Source: Proteromonas lacertae (Eukaryota; Sar; Bigyra; Opalinata; Proteromonadidae). Taken from it: a stretch of 64,000 nucleotides of DNA. The first letter of the stretch is position 1. Every line of letters starts with the position of its first letter. Made by a program: the position numbers and the translations under genes. Location: the NCBI GenBank assembly GCA_002245135.1, contig NGBS01000029.1, forward strand, positions 23,399-87,398, in the 5' to 3' direction. This document shows, piece after piece, positions 21,187-33,133 of the stretch. Under the pieces are notes generated by a model. That model saw only the letters and a list, made by a program, of their open reading frames with translations. It did not search any database and had not been told where the DNA came from.

Positions 21187-23942
21187 GTGTATGTATTAGA
21201 AATGATATTTTTGTTTTATCTTCTTTTGTGTTGTGTGTCTTGTTCAGAAATACACTGGAATGAAACTGTATTTATCATGAGTGATGACAGTGGAATATAC
21301 ACACTGAATAATGGCTCTCTATTTGATTATGAAATAATCAACAGTAAAGAGTTGAAAATAAGACCAGGTGATGCTGTTGTGTCATATAAAATGTATGAAC
21401 CATACAGAGTCGAAATGTTGAGTTATCTTCCATTAGAATTAGAAAGCAGACAACTGCAATCCTCTGGATCTTATTCAGATTTATTTGGTAAAGACATTAA
21501 ATTTGGTATATATCGAGCCAGAAAACAAAATAACAAAGATGATTGTATAAGTGTAGCTGAAGTGAATAATGTAATAAAATATTTCGAATTGAGTTTAAAA
21601 CTCTTGACTGGTAATCGTGCTCATGTGAACTTTAAAGATATGTATATCTCTTCGAAATGTGTAGAAGCTAACTATAATGAAGCTAATCCTCTAACATTCC
21701 GTAATATTATACTTGAAAATGCTTGCACATTAGATAATATCTGTACAGGTGTACGTTTTAATTCCAGAGTATTTTTCACTGATGATTCAATTGCATATCC
21801 AGGTGTAAAAGGTCAAGCTACACCTGGTCATGTTGATTGGTATGTACAACGTACAACCTATTGGGCATTGATAAAATGGTATAGCTATGCAATGGATCCA
21901 AATAGTCCTCAAGTATTAACAACAATTCATGAATTATATCATAATATAGCATTTGGACATGCCAATTTCAAGAAGAATAGTGAAACTGGTTTAGTAAATA
22001 AATTTGTGTTTGAATGTGGTTTATTAGATAGTGCCAATATAATGGGTAATAAATTGACATGGTCTGGAATACCAGGAATTACTCACTATATAAATATGTT
22101 GAGTAATAAAGGAATTGAACCATTCTTTTTCCCAGTTGTAAAACCAGGAAGTAAAGAGAAATATCGAATATTTGCTTGGGATTTTCCATATTGTAAACAA
22201 TTGTTGTTAAGTAATCATGCAAGTAATGAATCATTAGGTGATATTCCACTTGATCATAATGGAATGAGTGTAAGAATTCCAATGTCAAAAGAATCAATCT
22301 ATGCGAAGATGGATGATCCAACATTTGTTTCAGGTAGTTTAGCTTTAGAATTTCGATGGAATATGAATGGTCAAAGAGATTGGCGAAATAAAGGTGTAAG
22401 ATTTACACCTGGTGATGTGAAGAAGAATGATACAAATTTTAATTATAATTTTGATGAATGGAGATGTCCAGTTTTATTTGATGCAAATTTTGAAGATGAT
22501 ATTAGAATAGAAAGTACATCCTTACCATTAGGTGTTACTTTTTATCCAAAAGAACAAGATGTTGGTACATTTTCAATCCGTGTAACTAAATGGCATCCTC
22601 CTTATAACATAGCTGTAAATGAAGATTCAATAAATGATGAAACAATAAAACCATATAATGATTTACCTTATGTAGAAGTAGAAATAGAATATTATCCAAA
22701 TGTTCCACATAAAGTTGTAAATGAAGCTCCACCAGATCCAACAATGATATTCTCTCCTAATGTATATAACTGTCAAAATTCAGTAGAAAATGGAGAAAAA
22801 GTGATTAGTTGTGAAAGATTATTGGATTATAGTTGGAGTTATATGCTATCTAATGGATTGAGAGATGTAAATACTCCAAGAATCTATAAATATAATGATA
22901 TAATGGAAAACTTTCGATTTGGTACATTTGGTGTATTAGATAGTAATGATGGTAATATCTTTACACTGAGATATGGTGATGATAATAATAATTTCAAATC
23001 CGTGAATGTGAAATTAAGAAAAGCGAGTGATGCAGTTTATACTTATTCATATGGTCAAAAGAGTGTATTATATGTGACTGATGAAGATGGAGTTGAAAGA
23101 AAAGAGTTAAGTGGAAATATATTATTTGTTCAGAGATATATGATTGGTGATGGAAATGATCTTGTTTTAACTGATTTATATAATACAATAATACCTGTGA
23201 ATCTAGAAGAAAGTGCAAAAATCCTTCAAACTGTAGATGATTTAAAAGTTCAAGGATTTAGTGAAATATTTTTATTGGAAAGAGACAAGAATAAAAAGAC
23301 AGTACTTGGAAAACACTTTTACTTATTTCAGAATGATAATATTGATAAAAGAGTTGCTTATGAGTTTATAGAAACTAATAGTGATAATTATAATGTATTT
23401 AAAGTTCGTGCAGCAGTAATTCCAACAGGTCGTAGAACTCAATCTGGTTTAATACAAACTCGTCATTTAAAAGCGAATGAATTATTGATATTTCCAATAT
23501 TATTTATGAATAGTAATGATTACTTTTATATAGATATTGGTGGTAGTATTCCATCTGGTTTAAAAGTAAAGATAGAGACAGATAATGGTAATTACACAAA
23601 AGATTTGTATTGTTTTTATGGTATAAATGATGTTAGTATCTTAATATCATATCTTGAAATAAATCAAGAAAGTGGAGGATATGGTCAAGTCTATTCATTT
23701 ACATTTAACAATGATATTGATGTAGTGAATATAAGAGCAGTTTATTCTTCTAGTTATTCGAATATGCCTGGAAAACAAGAAGCTAGTGAAGAAGAATTCT
23801 ATGTTGGTTTGGATATATATCGTATTGTATCTGAAGAAGTAGAACTATCATTGAAATTTACTCCATTTAAATCGACAGTATTTGGAAATGAATTATCATT
23901 TAATGAAGAAAATCAAATATATGAAGTTACAAATGCACCACC
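21124..23942 (+). repeat. right arm of the ~2.8-kb inverted duplication
   Basis: Reverse complement of 18181-21000. Identity stops exactly where the two proteins diverge, after NAPP: copy 1 goes straight to a transmembrane helix, copy 2 goes to a TPTLKPPTVKPTIPKPTT linker and extra domains. Confidence 0.95.
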
Positions 23943-26570
23943 ACCAACACTAAAACCACCAACAGTTAAACCAACTATTCCTAAACCAACAACTCAGCCT
24001 CCTCAAGATAATACAATTACAGATAAAACAGAATGGGAATATACAGATAGTAGTCAAGTAGATTCATCTTGGAGTTTATATTATAATCCAAATGAAGAGA
24101 ATTGGAAATCAGGAATTGCAACTGAGTTTGATAAAAAGTCATCAATTACAAGATATTATCGAACTTCCTTTGCAATTGAGAATATAAAAGAGATTGGTCC
24201 TCCATCTGTAAGAGTTGCATATAATGATGGTTTATTAATATATGTAAATGGATATGAAGTATTCAGAAGAAATTTACATCCTGGCGAAATATATTCATCA
24301 ACCTTATCATTAAAAAGTGAAATAAATAATAGACTATTAACAATTCCATTGGAAGTAATACAAAATGGAATAAACTATGTAGGAGTTGAAATTCATGAAA
24401 ATTCCAAACCAACAGATAAGAATGATTTATTTGTATTAGAATTATCAAATACAAACGCAATTTACTTATCTACTCAAATATCAAGAGTAGATAATGTGGA
24501 TTATGTTACAACTCCAGCAACTGATAATGAACTAGATAAGGGATATAATGTAGAAGGAATGGAAAAGACATTTGAAATAAAAAAAAATGTAGTTAAAGAT
24601 TTTTGTTCTATTAGATTCTATGAGGGTAATGGTCATACTAAACATGAAGAATATTTCTTCCCATATAATATAACCTATACATTCAAAAATAATATAGCGA
24701 ATTATGTAAATGAATTTTCTATATCTGGATGTACTAATAATGCCAATACTCAACCCCAATCTATAAAAATCTATGGAAGTACTGATAGTGATAATCCAAT
24801 ATGGAATGAACTATATTCAAATACTAATTTAGGAATAACTGAAACAGGAGGAGGAGGTGATAATGATGCTGGATTAGACTGTTATAATAAACATTCATAT
24901 AGTTTATTTAACAATAAAAAGTCATATGAAAGTTATAGATTAGAAGTTCTAAAAGTAAATAATTTTATGATTTCATGGGGACAGTATATTCAATTCAAAT
25001 TATTTGCAGTGAATCAAAAGCCATTATCTGTATGTGAAGGTAATGGAGAATTTCCTACAGTATATGTTGGTGGAAGTTCAATGGTGAAATGTAATTTTGG
25101 ATATGAAATTCGAAAATGTTTATCTAGTGGTTGGGATAATGTAATTGATGATAGTAAATGTTTTATAAATCCACCAACCCATACTCCAACTACATCAAAC
25201 CAACAATAAATCCAACAACAATAAATCCAACTACATCAAATCCAACAATAAATCCAACAACAATAAATCCAGCAACAATAAATCCAACAATAAATCCAAC
25301 AACTATAAATCCAACAACAATAAATCCAACAACTATAAATCCAACAACTATAAATCCAACAATAAATCCAACAATAAATCCAACAACTATAAATCCAACA
25401 ACTATAAATCCAACAACTATAAATCCAACAACAATAAATCCAACAACAATAAATCCAACTACAATAAATCCAACTACATCAAATCCAACAACTATAAATC
25501 CAACAACTATAAATCCAACAATAAATCCAACAATAAATCCAACAACTATAAATCCAACAACTATAAATCCAACAACTATAAATCCAACAATAAATCCAAC
25601 AATAAATCCAACTACAATAAATCCAACTACATCAAATCCAACAACTATAAATCCAACTACATCAAAACCAACAACAATCATTCCAACAACACCAAAACCA
25701 TCTAATAAGGTTGGAATTGAAATTAGAATCTTTAATATTACAACAGCTGAAGTTACTGAATTAAGTAATAATGAAAAGAATATTCTTATTACATCTATAG
25801 CTGAAATATACAATTTTGAAGGAATAGAATTAAAGATAGAAGAAATTGAAGTTAATACAAACAGAAATAGAAAACAATTATTAAGAAAATTAGATAATGA
25901 AATAACTGCTGAAATAACATTCACTGTGCCTGAAGAATCAACAATAATGATAGTTTTGAACATTGCTGAAGGGTTAATGAACTCTGACAAATTAAATGAA
26001 GGAATTAAAATGATATGTGGTAAATGTGAAGATACAATTTTTGAAGATGCATATGTTGAAGTAGTAAGAGTAGAAGATAAATCTAATTCAGATGATAGAG
26101 ATGATATAAATGATAATAGTAGTGGTTTATCTATTGCTGTATTAATAGGGATAATAGCTGGTGCAGTTGTAGTGATAGTAATATTAGCAATTGGAATAAT
26201 GTTATGTAGATGTAGAAAAGTTGAATCTCATTCATCAAGATCAAAAGCTAAATCTAAAAAGCCAAAACTAGTTGTTGAGAAAGGAGTAAAAGTAAATGAA
26301 AATGTTAAAAAAGAAAAAGAAGTAGAAAAAGTTGAAGAAAAAGAAGTGGAAATAAACAAAACTGAAGAAGTAAAACCTAATCAACCTCCACCACCACCAA
26401 AAAGAAATGATGAAAAACCAACTCCTCCACCTCCGCCTAAAAGAGGTGAGGTAAAAGCAACTCCACCAACTCCGCCAAAAAGAAAAGAAGTTAACAACAC
26501 TGTAGAAGATAAGAATGTGAAAAATTCTTCAGATTCTTCAAGTAGTGGAAGTAGTAGTGGAGAGGAATAA
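21187..26570 (+). CDS. giant type I surface metalloprotease/adhesin, copy 2 (one frame break)
   Basis: Residues 1 to ~920 repeat copy 1, including the signal peptide and HELYHNIAFGH. Then follow a Thr/Pro linker and a galactose-binding-like domain (YYRTSF...VAYNDGLLIYVNGYEVFRR...GINYVGVEIHE), seen in many secreted hydrolases. A second jelly-roll-like domain (IKIYGSTDSDNPIWNELY) and a small Cys-rich sushi-like unit (SVCEGNGEFP...KCNFGYEIRKC...SKC) come next. At 25199 the frame ends (TTSNQQ) and resumes one base off as NPTT repeats, then the same membrane-proximal domain, helix and LCRCRKVESHSS tail as protein A, and a proline-rich cytoplasmic tail ending SSSSGSSSGEE. A single missing T restores one protein of about 1800 aa. 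I infer one gene. Confidence 0.72.
25190..25690 (+). repeat. coding minisatellite, Asn-Pro-Thr-Thr stalk
   Basis: About 500 bases of 9-, 12- and 15-base units built on AATCCAACA, ACTATA and ACAATA variants encode INPTT/INPT. Units are so alike that slippage must be frequent. The motif gives a stiff, probably O-glycosylated stalk lifting the ectodomain from the membrane. Confidence 0.93.
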
Positions 26571-26807
26571 AATTTCTTTATTATTGCATTATATATCTCT
26601 ATATTATAATATAAACACTGTTGTTTTTATTAAATAAGAATAAAATTCAATTAATGTAATTATTCAATACTTCTCCCTTTATACTATCCATAATTATTTA
26701 AATTGCGAAGCTTTATTAAAAGTAATTATTATTAATCATATTAACATTCTCTATCATCTTTGAGTATGAAATGTAAATAATTGTAATTATTATACATAAT
26801 TACAGTG

Positions 26808-27402
26808 ATGGTTTTTGGACTTTATAGACATATTATAAACAGAAAATCAGCATTATATAGATGTATCACATATTTTTTACAATTAAATGGAAATAACGCA
26901 ACTGAAAAACTAGGATCAAAATTTTCATCAATAATTAAAGAAGGTGATAATATATTATTATGCGGGTATAAAATAAAATTTTATTTTTAGTGATATAGGT
27001 ATTGGTAAGACTTCATTCTCAAGAGGTTTAATAAAATCCTACTTTAAAGATCAAGAAATGTTTGTGACATCACCATCATTTATTTTAGATAATGAATACG
27101 AAATTGGTAACAAAATATTACATCATATAGATTTGTACAGACTAAATAGTTATAATGACTGTGTTGCTCTGGATATTATTAAATTATTTCAATCTAATAG
27201 TGTAGTGGTAATTGAATGGCCTGAAATATTAGGTAACAATCTTCCAAATAAATATATAAAACTAGATTTGAAAGTGAATAAGAATAATGAAGACAGAGAT
27301 GTGGAAATATCTATTTATCCAAATACACAACAATCAAGATTGGATGAATGGATAAAAAATATAAATAAAGATTTATTTATAACATCTATTGATAAAAGAT
27401 GA
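26808..27402 (+). CDS. TsaE-like ATPase of tRNA t6A synthesis, probably mitochondrial
   Basis: TsaE (YjeE) powers the bacterial TsaB-TsaD-TsaE complex that makes N6-threonylcarbamoyladenosine at tRNA position 37. The P-loop GDIGIGKTS is formed by splicing a 25-base intron out of LLCG|DIG. Next come VTSPSFILDNEYE, HIDLYRL and VVVIEWPEILG, all in TsaE order; SP(S/T)F and the DLYR and EWPE blocks are diagnostic. The N-terminus (VFGLYRHIINRKSALYRCITYF) is basic and amphipathic like a mitochondrial presequence. Eukaryotes normally use Qri7 alone in mitochondria, so TsaE is unexpected. Length ~189 aa is close to bacterial TsaE plus a targeting peptide. Confidence 0.82.
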
Positions 27403-27473
27403 TATATATACACTTAATGTAATTTTTATTTTTTCATTCACACATACTCAAAAATAAAATAATTAAATAAATA

Positions 27474-28559
27474 TTACAGTGGTATTCTGATATATTTCCT
27501 TGGAATTTCTTTCTCTATATGTTGATCAGAGTATAATATATCATAAGTAATCTCATCTATTTCTTCTTCTTCTTCTTCACCAAAATTTTCACCATCATCT
27601 TCTTTTACTTGTTGTTGTTGTTGTTCTATATTTGCTTCAGGAGTTTTCATTGGTGTATCTTCTTGAACAGCATTTGGAATATTATTATTGTCATCATTTG
27701 TCTTTTCCTCTTCTCCTTCTTCTTTATTTTCATTCTTTTCTTCTTCTTTTTCTTCTTCTTGTGATGTATTTTCATTATTCTCTTCTTTACTTTCTCCTTC
27801 TTGTTGGAGTGGTTCTTGTGGTGGATTTAATTTCTCTGAATTATTATATTGTTGATCTAAGCCATCTTTTTCTTCTTCTTCTTTCGATGATTTTTCTTTT
27901 TTTCTTCGTATTTTCACTGTATTATGATGAACTCCAGCTATATATCCCAAACTCCACAATTTCCTCATTTCATTTCTTGCTTCTACTGTTGTACCTTTTT
28001 CTAATGGAGTTGTATCTTCTTCTTCATGTTTAAATGTGGATGGTTCATCTGGTAGTAGTCTTATGGCTGTTCTCTTCACATTATGTGCTTCTTTTCTTCC
28101 TTTATCGTATATTACATCAAACATATTATTTCCTATTACTTTGCTTATTTCTCCTTTAAACCATCGATCTCTTCCTGCAAATCGTGCTTCTACCACCATT
28201 CCTACTTTTATATATCCATCTGGATCTTTATCTGCCATAAATCGTTCTACTATTGATAATACTCTTTTATCTGGAATTCTCAGTTTTTCACCTGGAATAT
28301 TTGATTCTATATCACCACCTTCATATTTTACATCATAAAATTGATCTTTATTCACTGCCTGAATTGTTCCTCTATACCATATAAAACCATTTCTATATTT
28401 AACTTCAACTATATCACCAATATTATAAACAGTAGGTCCATCAAGTGAAGCAATACTATCATTTGCTTGTAATGTACTTAGATCAGGTCCATTGTCTGAT
28501 TGTATATCCTGGACAGATTCTGGATCTTCACGTTCATCTATAGATGCACTTTCTGACAT
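27474..28559 (-). CDS. Tudor/Agenet-like repeat protein with acidic C-terminus
   Basis: Intronless, 361 aa. Three small beta-barrel units of the Tudor/Agenet type are visible: YNIGDIVEVKYRNGFIWYRG...DVKYEGGD (about 45-95), KVGMVVEARFAGRDRWFKGEI...DVIYDKG (115-165) and the degenerate EKGTTVEARNEMRKLWSLGYI (185-210). A long Glu/Gln/Asn-rich segment follows, with a final ITYDILYSDQHIEKEIPRKYIR that could be a fourth strand set. Such domains read methylated Lys/Arg or bind other ligands; no specific family is recognised. It is convergent with the TsaE gene, 71 bases apart. Confidence 0.65.
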   Translation of the reverse strand: MSESASIDEREDPESVQDIQSDNGPDLSTLQANDSIASLDGPTVYNIGDIVEVKYRNGFIWYRGTIQAVNKDQFYDVKYEGGDIESNIPGEKLRIPDKRVLSIVERFMADKDPDGYIKVGMVVEARFAGRDRWFKGEISKVIGNNMFDVIYDKGRKEAHNVKRTAIRLLPDEPSTFKHEEEDTTPLEKGTTVEARNEMRKLWSLGYIAGVHHNTVKIRRKKEKSSKEEEEKDGLDQQYNNSEKLNPPQEPLQQEGESKEENNENTSQEEEKEEEKNENKEEGEEEKTNDDNNNIPNAVQEDTPMKTPEANIEQQQQQVKEDDGENFGEEEEEEIDEITYDILYSDQHIEKEIPRKYIRIPL

Positions 28560-28687
28560 TTAGAAATAAATAGAATTCAAAAATCAGAAAAAATAAAAAA
28601 AAAAAACCGAAAATTATTATTAAAAATATAGGCGTTCCAATTATCGTTTTGATATTTTTATTTAATATATTGATGCTAACACAATAA

Positions 28688-30785
28688 ATGAATCAAGTAA
28701 CACCATATTCAGATGGAAATTACGGAGCAGACACTGATACTTCACAAATCCCTTCACAAACTGTTCCTCAGGTATATTCAAACAATTATAACCTTTTAGA
28801 TGATAAATGATGCAGTAGGAATACATTCTGAGTCAATGTATCTTCTAACGTTTGACGGAGTTGAGGTTTCACTATACAATTTTTATTCAGACTGCAAAAA
28901 GTATGTTCTTTTATATTTTTAATACATCTTAGACTTGCTTGTGCATTTTTAGAATATGGATTAAATAAACCAGACGTTGTAAATATATGTATGAATAATT
29001 CTGTGAATTGGTATCGAGCCTATATAGCTCCAATGATATGTGGATGTGTTTCTGCACGTATATAACTCCTATTAATCATATAATAGCAATATCTCCAAAT
29101 TTCTTAAAAGAAACTAAATTAACAGTATTAAATCAAACAAACGCAAAAGTTATATTTTGCGATACAGAGGCACTGGTAAAAGAGTATCTATCAATGGAGT
29201 CACAATTAAATAATTACCCAATAATCATTCACACAACCTCAGAAACAATAAAAGGAACAGAAAGAATCAAAGTATATAAATTCGAAGAATTTCTACATTA
29301 TTCCGACAAATATGATTCAAGTAAATTAGACAAAATAATCAGAGGAATAGATACAGGACAATGTGCTGAGATTGTATTTACATCAGGTGCTACAGGTGTT
29401 CCAAAAGGTGTAATGTTGAGTCATGATAATATCACCTGGGTTAGTCGAACATTTCGAAGTTATGTTTCATCAGATCAATATTATGAATCTAATAATTTTA
29501 GTACTCTATTAGTCTCACCATTATGTCATATTTCTATACAAATATTACAAGTATTTGTACCAATGCTAACAGGAATGGTTATATATCTGATTAATAATGA
29601 GTTGAATATAGAGAATATAATTAATTCTCTGTTGATGGTTACACCTACATTTTTAGTTGGATTTCCTTGGGTTTATGAAGGTCTATTTGATCTATATAAA
29701 AGATATAATATGGGATTATCTGTATAATATTTTACATTTAATTTATATATATTTAATAGCCTTATATGAAGAAGAATTATGATAAAGCCTTAACACAAGG
29801 AGCATTAGTAGCTAACAATCGAGAATTCAATACTACAAGACAAGAGACAAGCTGTATGTTTGGTATTTATAACAGTTGGATATTACAGAAACTATCTCAA
29901 CAATTTGGACTAAATCGAGTAATGATGGCAATAACAATAGGTCGAAGTGCTGATCCAGAATTTTTATGTTTTTTCAACTCAATTGGAGTTCCATTATTAG
30001 AAATGTATGGTAGTTCGGAGACTACTGGTTTTGTTACAATGAACCATATTGATAAATGTAAAATTTATACTGTTGGATGTAAACTGCCAGGAATTCAAAC
30101 TCAACAAATAGAAGAAACTGGCGAATTATTGGTTAAAGGAAGAAATGTTTTTATTGGCTATTTACATAATAAAGAATTAACATCAGAATCTTTTGATAAT
30201 AGAGGTTATTATAAGACAAGAGATTGTTTATTAAGTGATGAAGATGGATTTATGATTGTCGCAGGAAGAATGAAAGAATTAATAATGCCAACTGGAGGAA
30301 CTAATATAAGCCCAACCACTATTGAATTTACTATACGTAGTTTATTACCTGTTGCTGATTATATATTTGTATATGGTGATGGTAAGAAATATCTAAGTGC
30401 CTTGGTTACGTTAAAGTGCTCATCTCACCCAGATGATCCTTCAAATGATTTGTTAACTGATGATGTGGTGATGGTATTGAAATCTATTAGGTCTATAGCT
30501 AGAACTAGTAGGGAAGCTATCTGTGACCTTCAATTAGGTAGATTTATTCAAGATACAATTTCTCTGTATAATTGCGAGTATGCTGCATCGCCTGATCATT
30601 TTATTAGGAGATGGGCGTTATTACCTCATCCTTTTAGTATTGAAAATGGTGAATTAACATATACTCGTGAGTTGAGAAGGAAAGTGATTGAAGAAAAGTA
30701 TAAAGATGTGATTGATTCACTATATACATACAAAGAAAGTTGTTTAGTTGATATACCTTATCATCCTAACCAAAATGAAAATTAA
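28688..30785 (+). CDS. long-chain acyl-CoA synthetase, bubblegum (ACSBG) type
   Basis: Activates fatty acids to acyl-CoA with ATP. About 655 aa after removing four introns. Adenylate-forming motifs are clear: FTSGATGVPKGVMLSHDNI (phosphate-binding loop), EMYGSSETTG (A5), YYKTRDCLLSDEDGFMIVAGR (A7/A8 hinge, although the usual GD is RD) and KELIMPTGGTNISP, which matches the bubblegum family IITAGGENIPP. Also ACSBG-like is KKYLSALVTLKC. The N-terminus lacks an obvious signal or anchor. The Gly-to-Arg change before the conserved Asp in A7 is worth noting but need not abolish activity. Confidence 0.85.
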
Positions 30786-30953
30786 AATAATAGGAATATA
30801 TAATCATTTCGCAAAATAATTCTCTTATTTATATTAAGTAATTGTTGTGTATATTTCAAAATAAAAAATTATTGAAACGGCTCTTTTTTAGAAATTGAAT
30901 TTTTTGAATTTTTTTCTCTGCTGATTGTTAGACTAATTTAAAAATAAATTGAA

Positions 30954-32912
30954 ATGTCAAATAGTGAAACGAGTATTATTTTTATTTTATTTACTTAGCT
31001 GAACTACATTCTGATACAGAAAATGACAATGTTGAAGAGGAAGGCTCAAATCCATTAGCAGACTTGATTGTTCCATCTGATACTGAGGTGTTAGAACCAC
31101 CAAAACCAATAATTGAAGGAACTTTCACATTCAAAGAAGAAGAGTCTTCTGAATCAAGTGAAGAGGAAGAAGAAGAAGATGATGATGATGATGGAATAGA
31201 AATAGGCTCAAATCCAGACGCTTCAAAACAAAATGTAAAAAAAGAAGAATTAATACCACCTACAACAACAAAGAAAGCAAAAAGAATACAAATAACCAAA
31301 GATGGAGTAACGTTCCCCAGAAAAAGAGAATAATAAAAAAGAAGAAACTACAGAAAAAGTAATAACTGATGATTTTTGGGGAAAGCCAATAGTGTATAAA
31401 AAACAACAAAATAAAAATTCAAAGAAAAAAGATGAACCTGCATTTGAAGATGAAAAACAATTTGAAGCTGATTTAAAAACATCTATTGTAGAAAAAGGAA
31501 GCTGAAGCTCATTTGAATGTAACAGAAAAAGATGAAAATGATGATGAATTTGTAGTTGAAGAATCTACAGGACCAGTTGAGTATTATTGTTAATTTATTG
31601 TTTTAATGAATAGAAAACCAGATTTAGAAGCAATTAAAAAGAAAATTAAAGAAGAAGACAGTAAAATGCCAGAAATACCCAAGTCAGGAAACAACTGAAG
31701 AAATAAAGCCAAAGGTAGAAGAAAACCATAAAGAAAAAGTAGAAGAAGAAGATATTAAACCACTTACATCAATTCCATTAACAGAATTATCAAAATTAAT
31801 GCAAAAAGATGCAAATAAAATAGATAATGATAATGATGATGAAAGTAATAAAACAGATAAAGAAAAAGATAAGAAAAAGAAAGAGGTAGAAAAAGAACCT
31901 GAGTTTTTAGTTGATAAAAAGAAGTATATATATATATTATTGTATTATCTTTTTAGAGAATTGGACGCTATAGTTGAAGATGAAGAAGGTGATGAAGAAG
32001 AAGATGATGATGAAGATTCAGATAATGAAAATCAACAAACAATCACACAAAGTAATGTAGAAATCTCAATTCCAACAAATCAAGATGGTTCAATAGATAA
32101 TCTTCCAAAAGTTACAGAAACAAATGAAGAAGAGGATGAGGAAGAAGAAGATGAGTTTATTAAAAGAGAAAAGAGATTACTGGAAGATCAAAAAGTATTT
32201 GAGCTTAATACAAAACAGATTACATTTGCTACTCAAGATAGTAATAATAATAATAATAATAATAATCAAAATAAGAAGGATAATTCTGTAGAAAAATCTC
32301 AACCACTACCACCAACTCATCAACCTCAACAAACTAATACCAAGCCAAGAAACGTTGCAAAATATAAAGATATGTTCAATTATTTCACCAAGTTAGATAA
32401 GAGTAAATACAATGATTCAATAGTAATTGATGATGTATCAGGTTATGGATGTTTCGCTGTATTTACACTACCAAAATTACATCAAAATCTTCAACCATCT
32501 TTACCTAATATTTTCCTTATAGCTAAATGTTCAATTAATGAGAATGATTTACACTATTTATCATTACTCCAAGCTATTCATTGTAACATAACAGGTTCAA
32601 GTAAAGAAGTCACAAGATATGGAGGTCATTGGGTAGGAATTGGATTTCAAGGGAGTGATCCAGGTACTGATACAAGAGATACAGGAACTTATGGATTATT
32701 GCAATTATTATATTTATCTGAAAGTAATAAAGAATTGATTCATAATTTATATGTTTTATCACATGATCTTAAACAGAATTTCCCATTGTGTTGTGTTGGT
32801 ATTAATATTACTTTAGCGTTATTGAAGTTGTTAAGAGAAAGGAAGTTGTATAAAATATGCAATAAACACAATAGTATAGAAGATGCAATGAATTTGGTAT
32901 ATTTTATTTAAT

Positions 32913-32943
<31 letters not shown>

Positions 32944-33133
32944 TGATAGATTTATGCAGCTTGTATGAATATGTTTTATTTGAAATGGAAAAACGAGAAA
33001 TTGACTATTGAAAAATTCCAATATGGTATATATTATTAATCTAATGTAATTAGCACTTGAGTTTGTAACACACAGTGCAGAAAAGAAAGCGGAAAGTATG
33101 ATACAAGAGTATACTTCATCACTTAAAGGTTAA
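30954..33133 (+). CDS. ELMO-domain protein, ELMOD3-like, with acidic N-terminus
   Basis: ELMOD proteins are GTPase-activating proteins for Arf-family GTPases. The C-terminal third holds the ELMO domain: RYGGHWVGIGFQGSDPGTDTRDTG (containing the conserved WxxxGFQG and DPxTDxRxxG), GLLQLLYLSES, SHDLKQNFPLCCVGINIT, and YAACMNMFYLKWKN. The closest pattern I recall is ELMOD3. The N-terminal ~400 residues are Glu/Asp/Lys-rich low complexity with poly-Asn and poly-Asp runs. Introns lie after SNSET, near 31580, 31925-31957, 32896-32949 and 33025-33053. Three +1 breaks (about 31315 at CCCC, 31500, 31682 at CCC) interrupt the acidic part; it may be sequencing error or decay. Confidence 0.75.

Noticed and set aside
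25190-25990. 266-aa minus-strand ORF rich in VGFIV repeats
   Set aside because: It is the antisense shadow of the NPTT minisatellite; the repeat forces an open frame on both strands.
31300-31700. Programmed +1 frameshifting at stop codons (Euplotes-like) to explain the ELMOD, UTP14 and coat-like breaks
   Set aside because: Any net +1 shift makes skipping the T of the stop look right, so the pattern is not informative. Codons before the stops vary, other breaks are -1, and at 40655 the correct frame starts several codons before the stop.
30954-33133. TCF25/Nulp1 as identity of the acidic-N-terminus gene
   Set aside because: The acidic start misled at first; the C-terminal domain has WxxxGFQG...DPxTDxR, which is ELMO, not TCF25.
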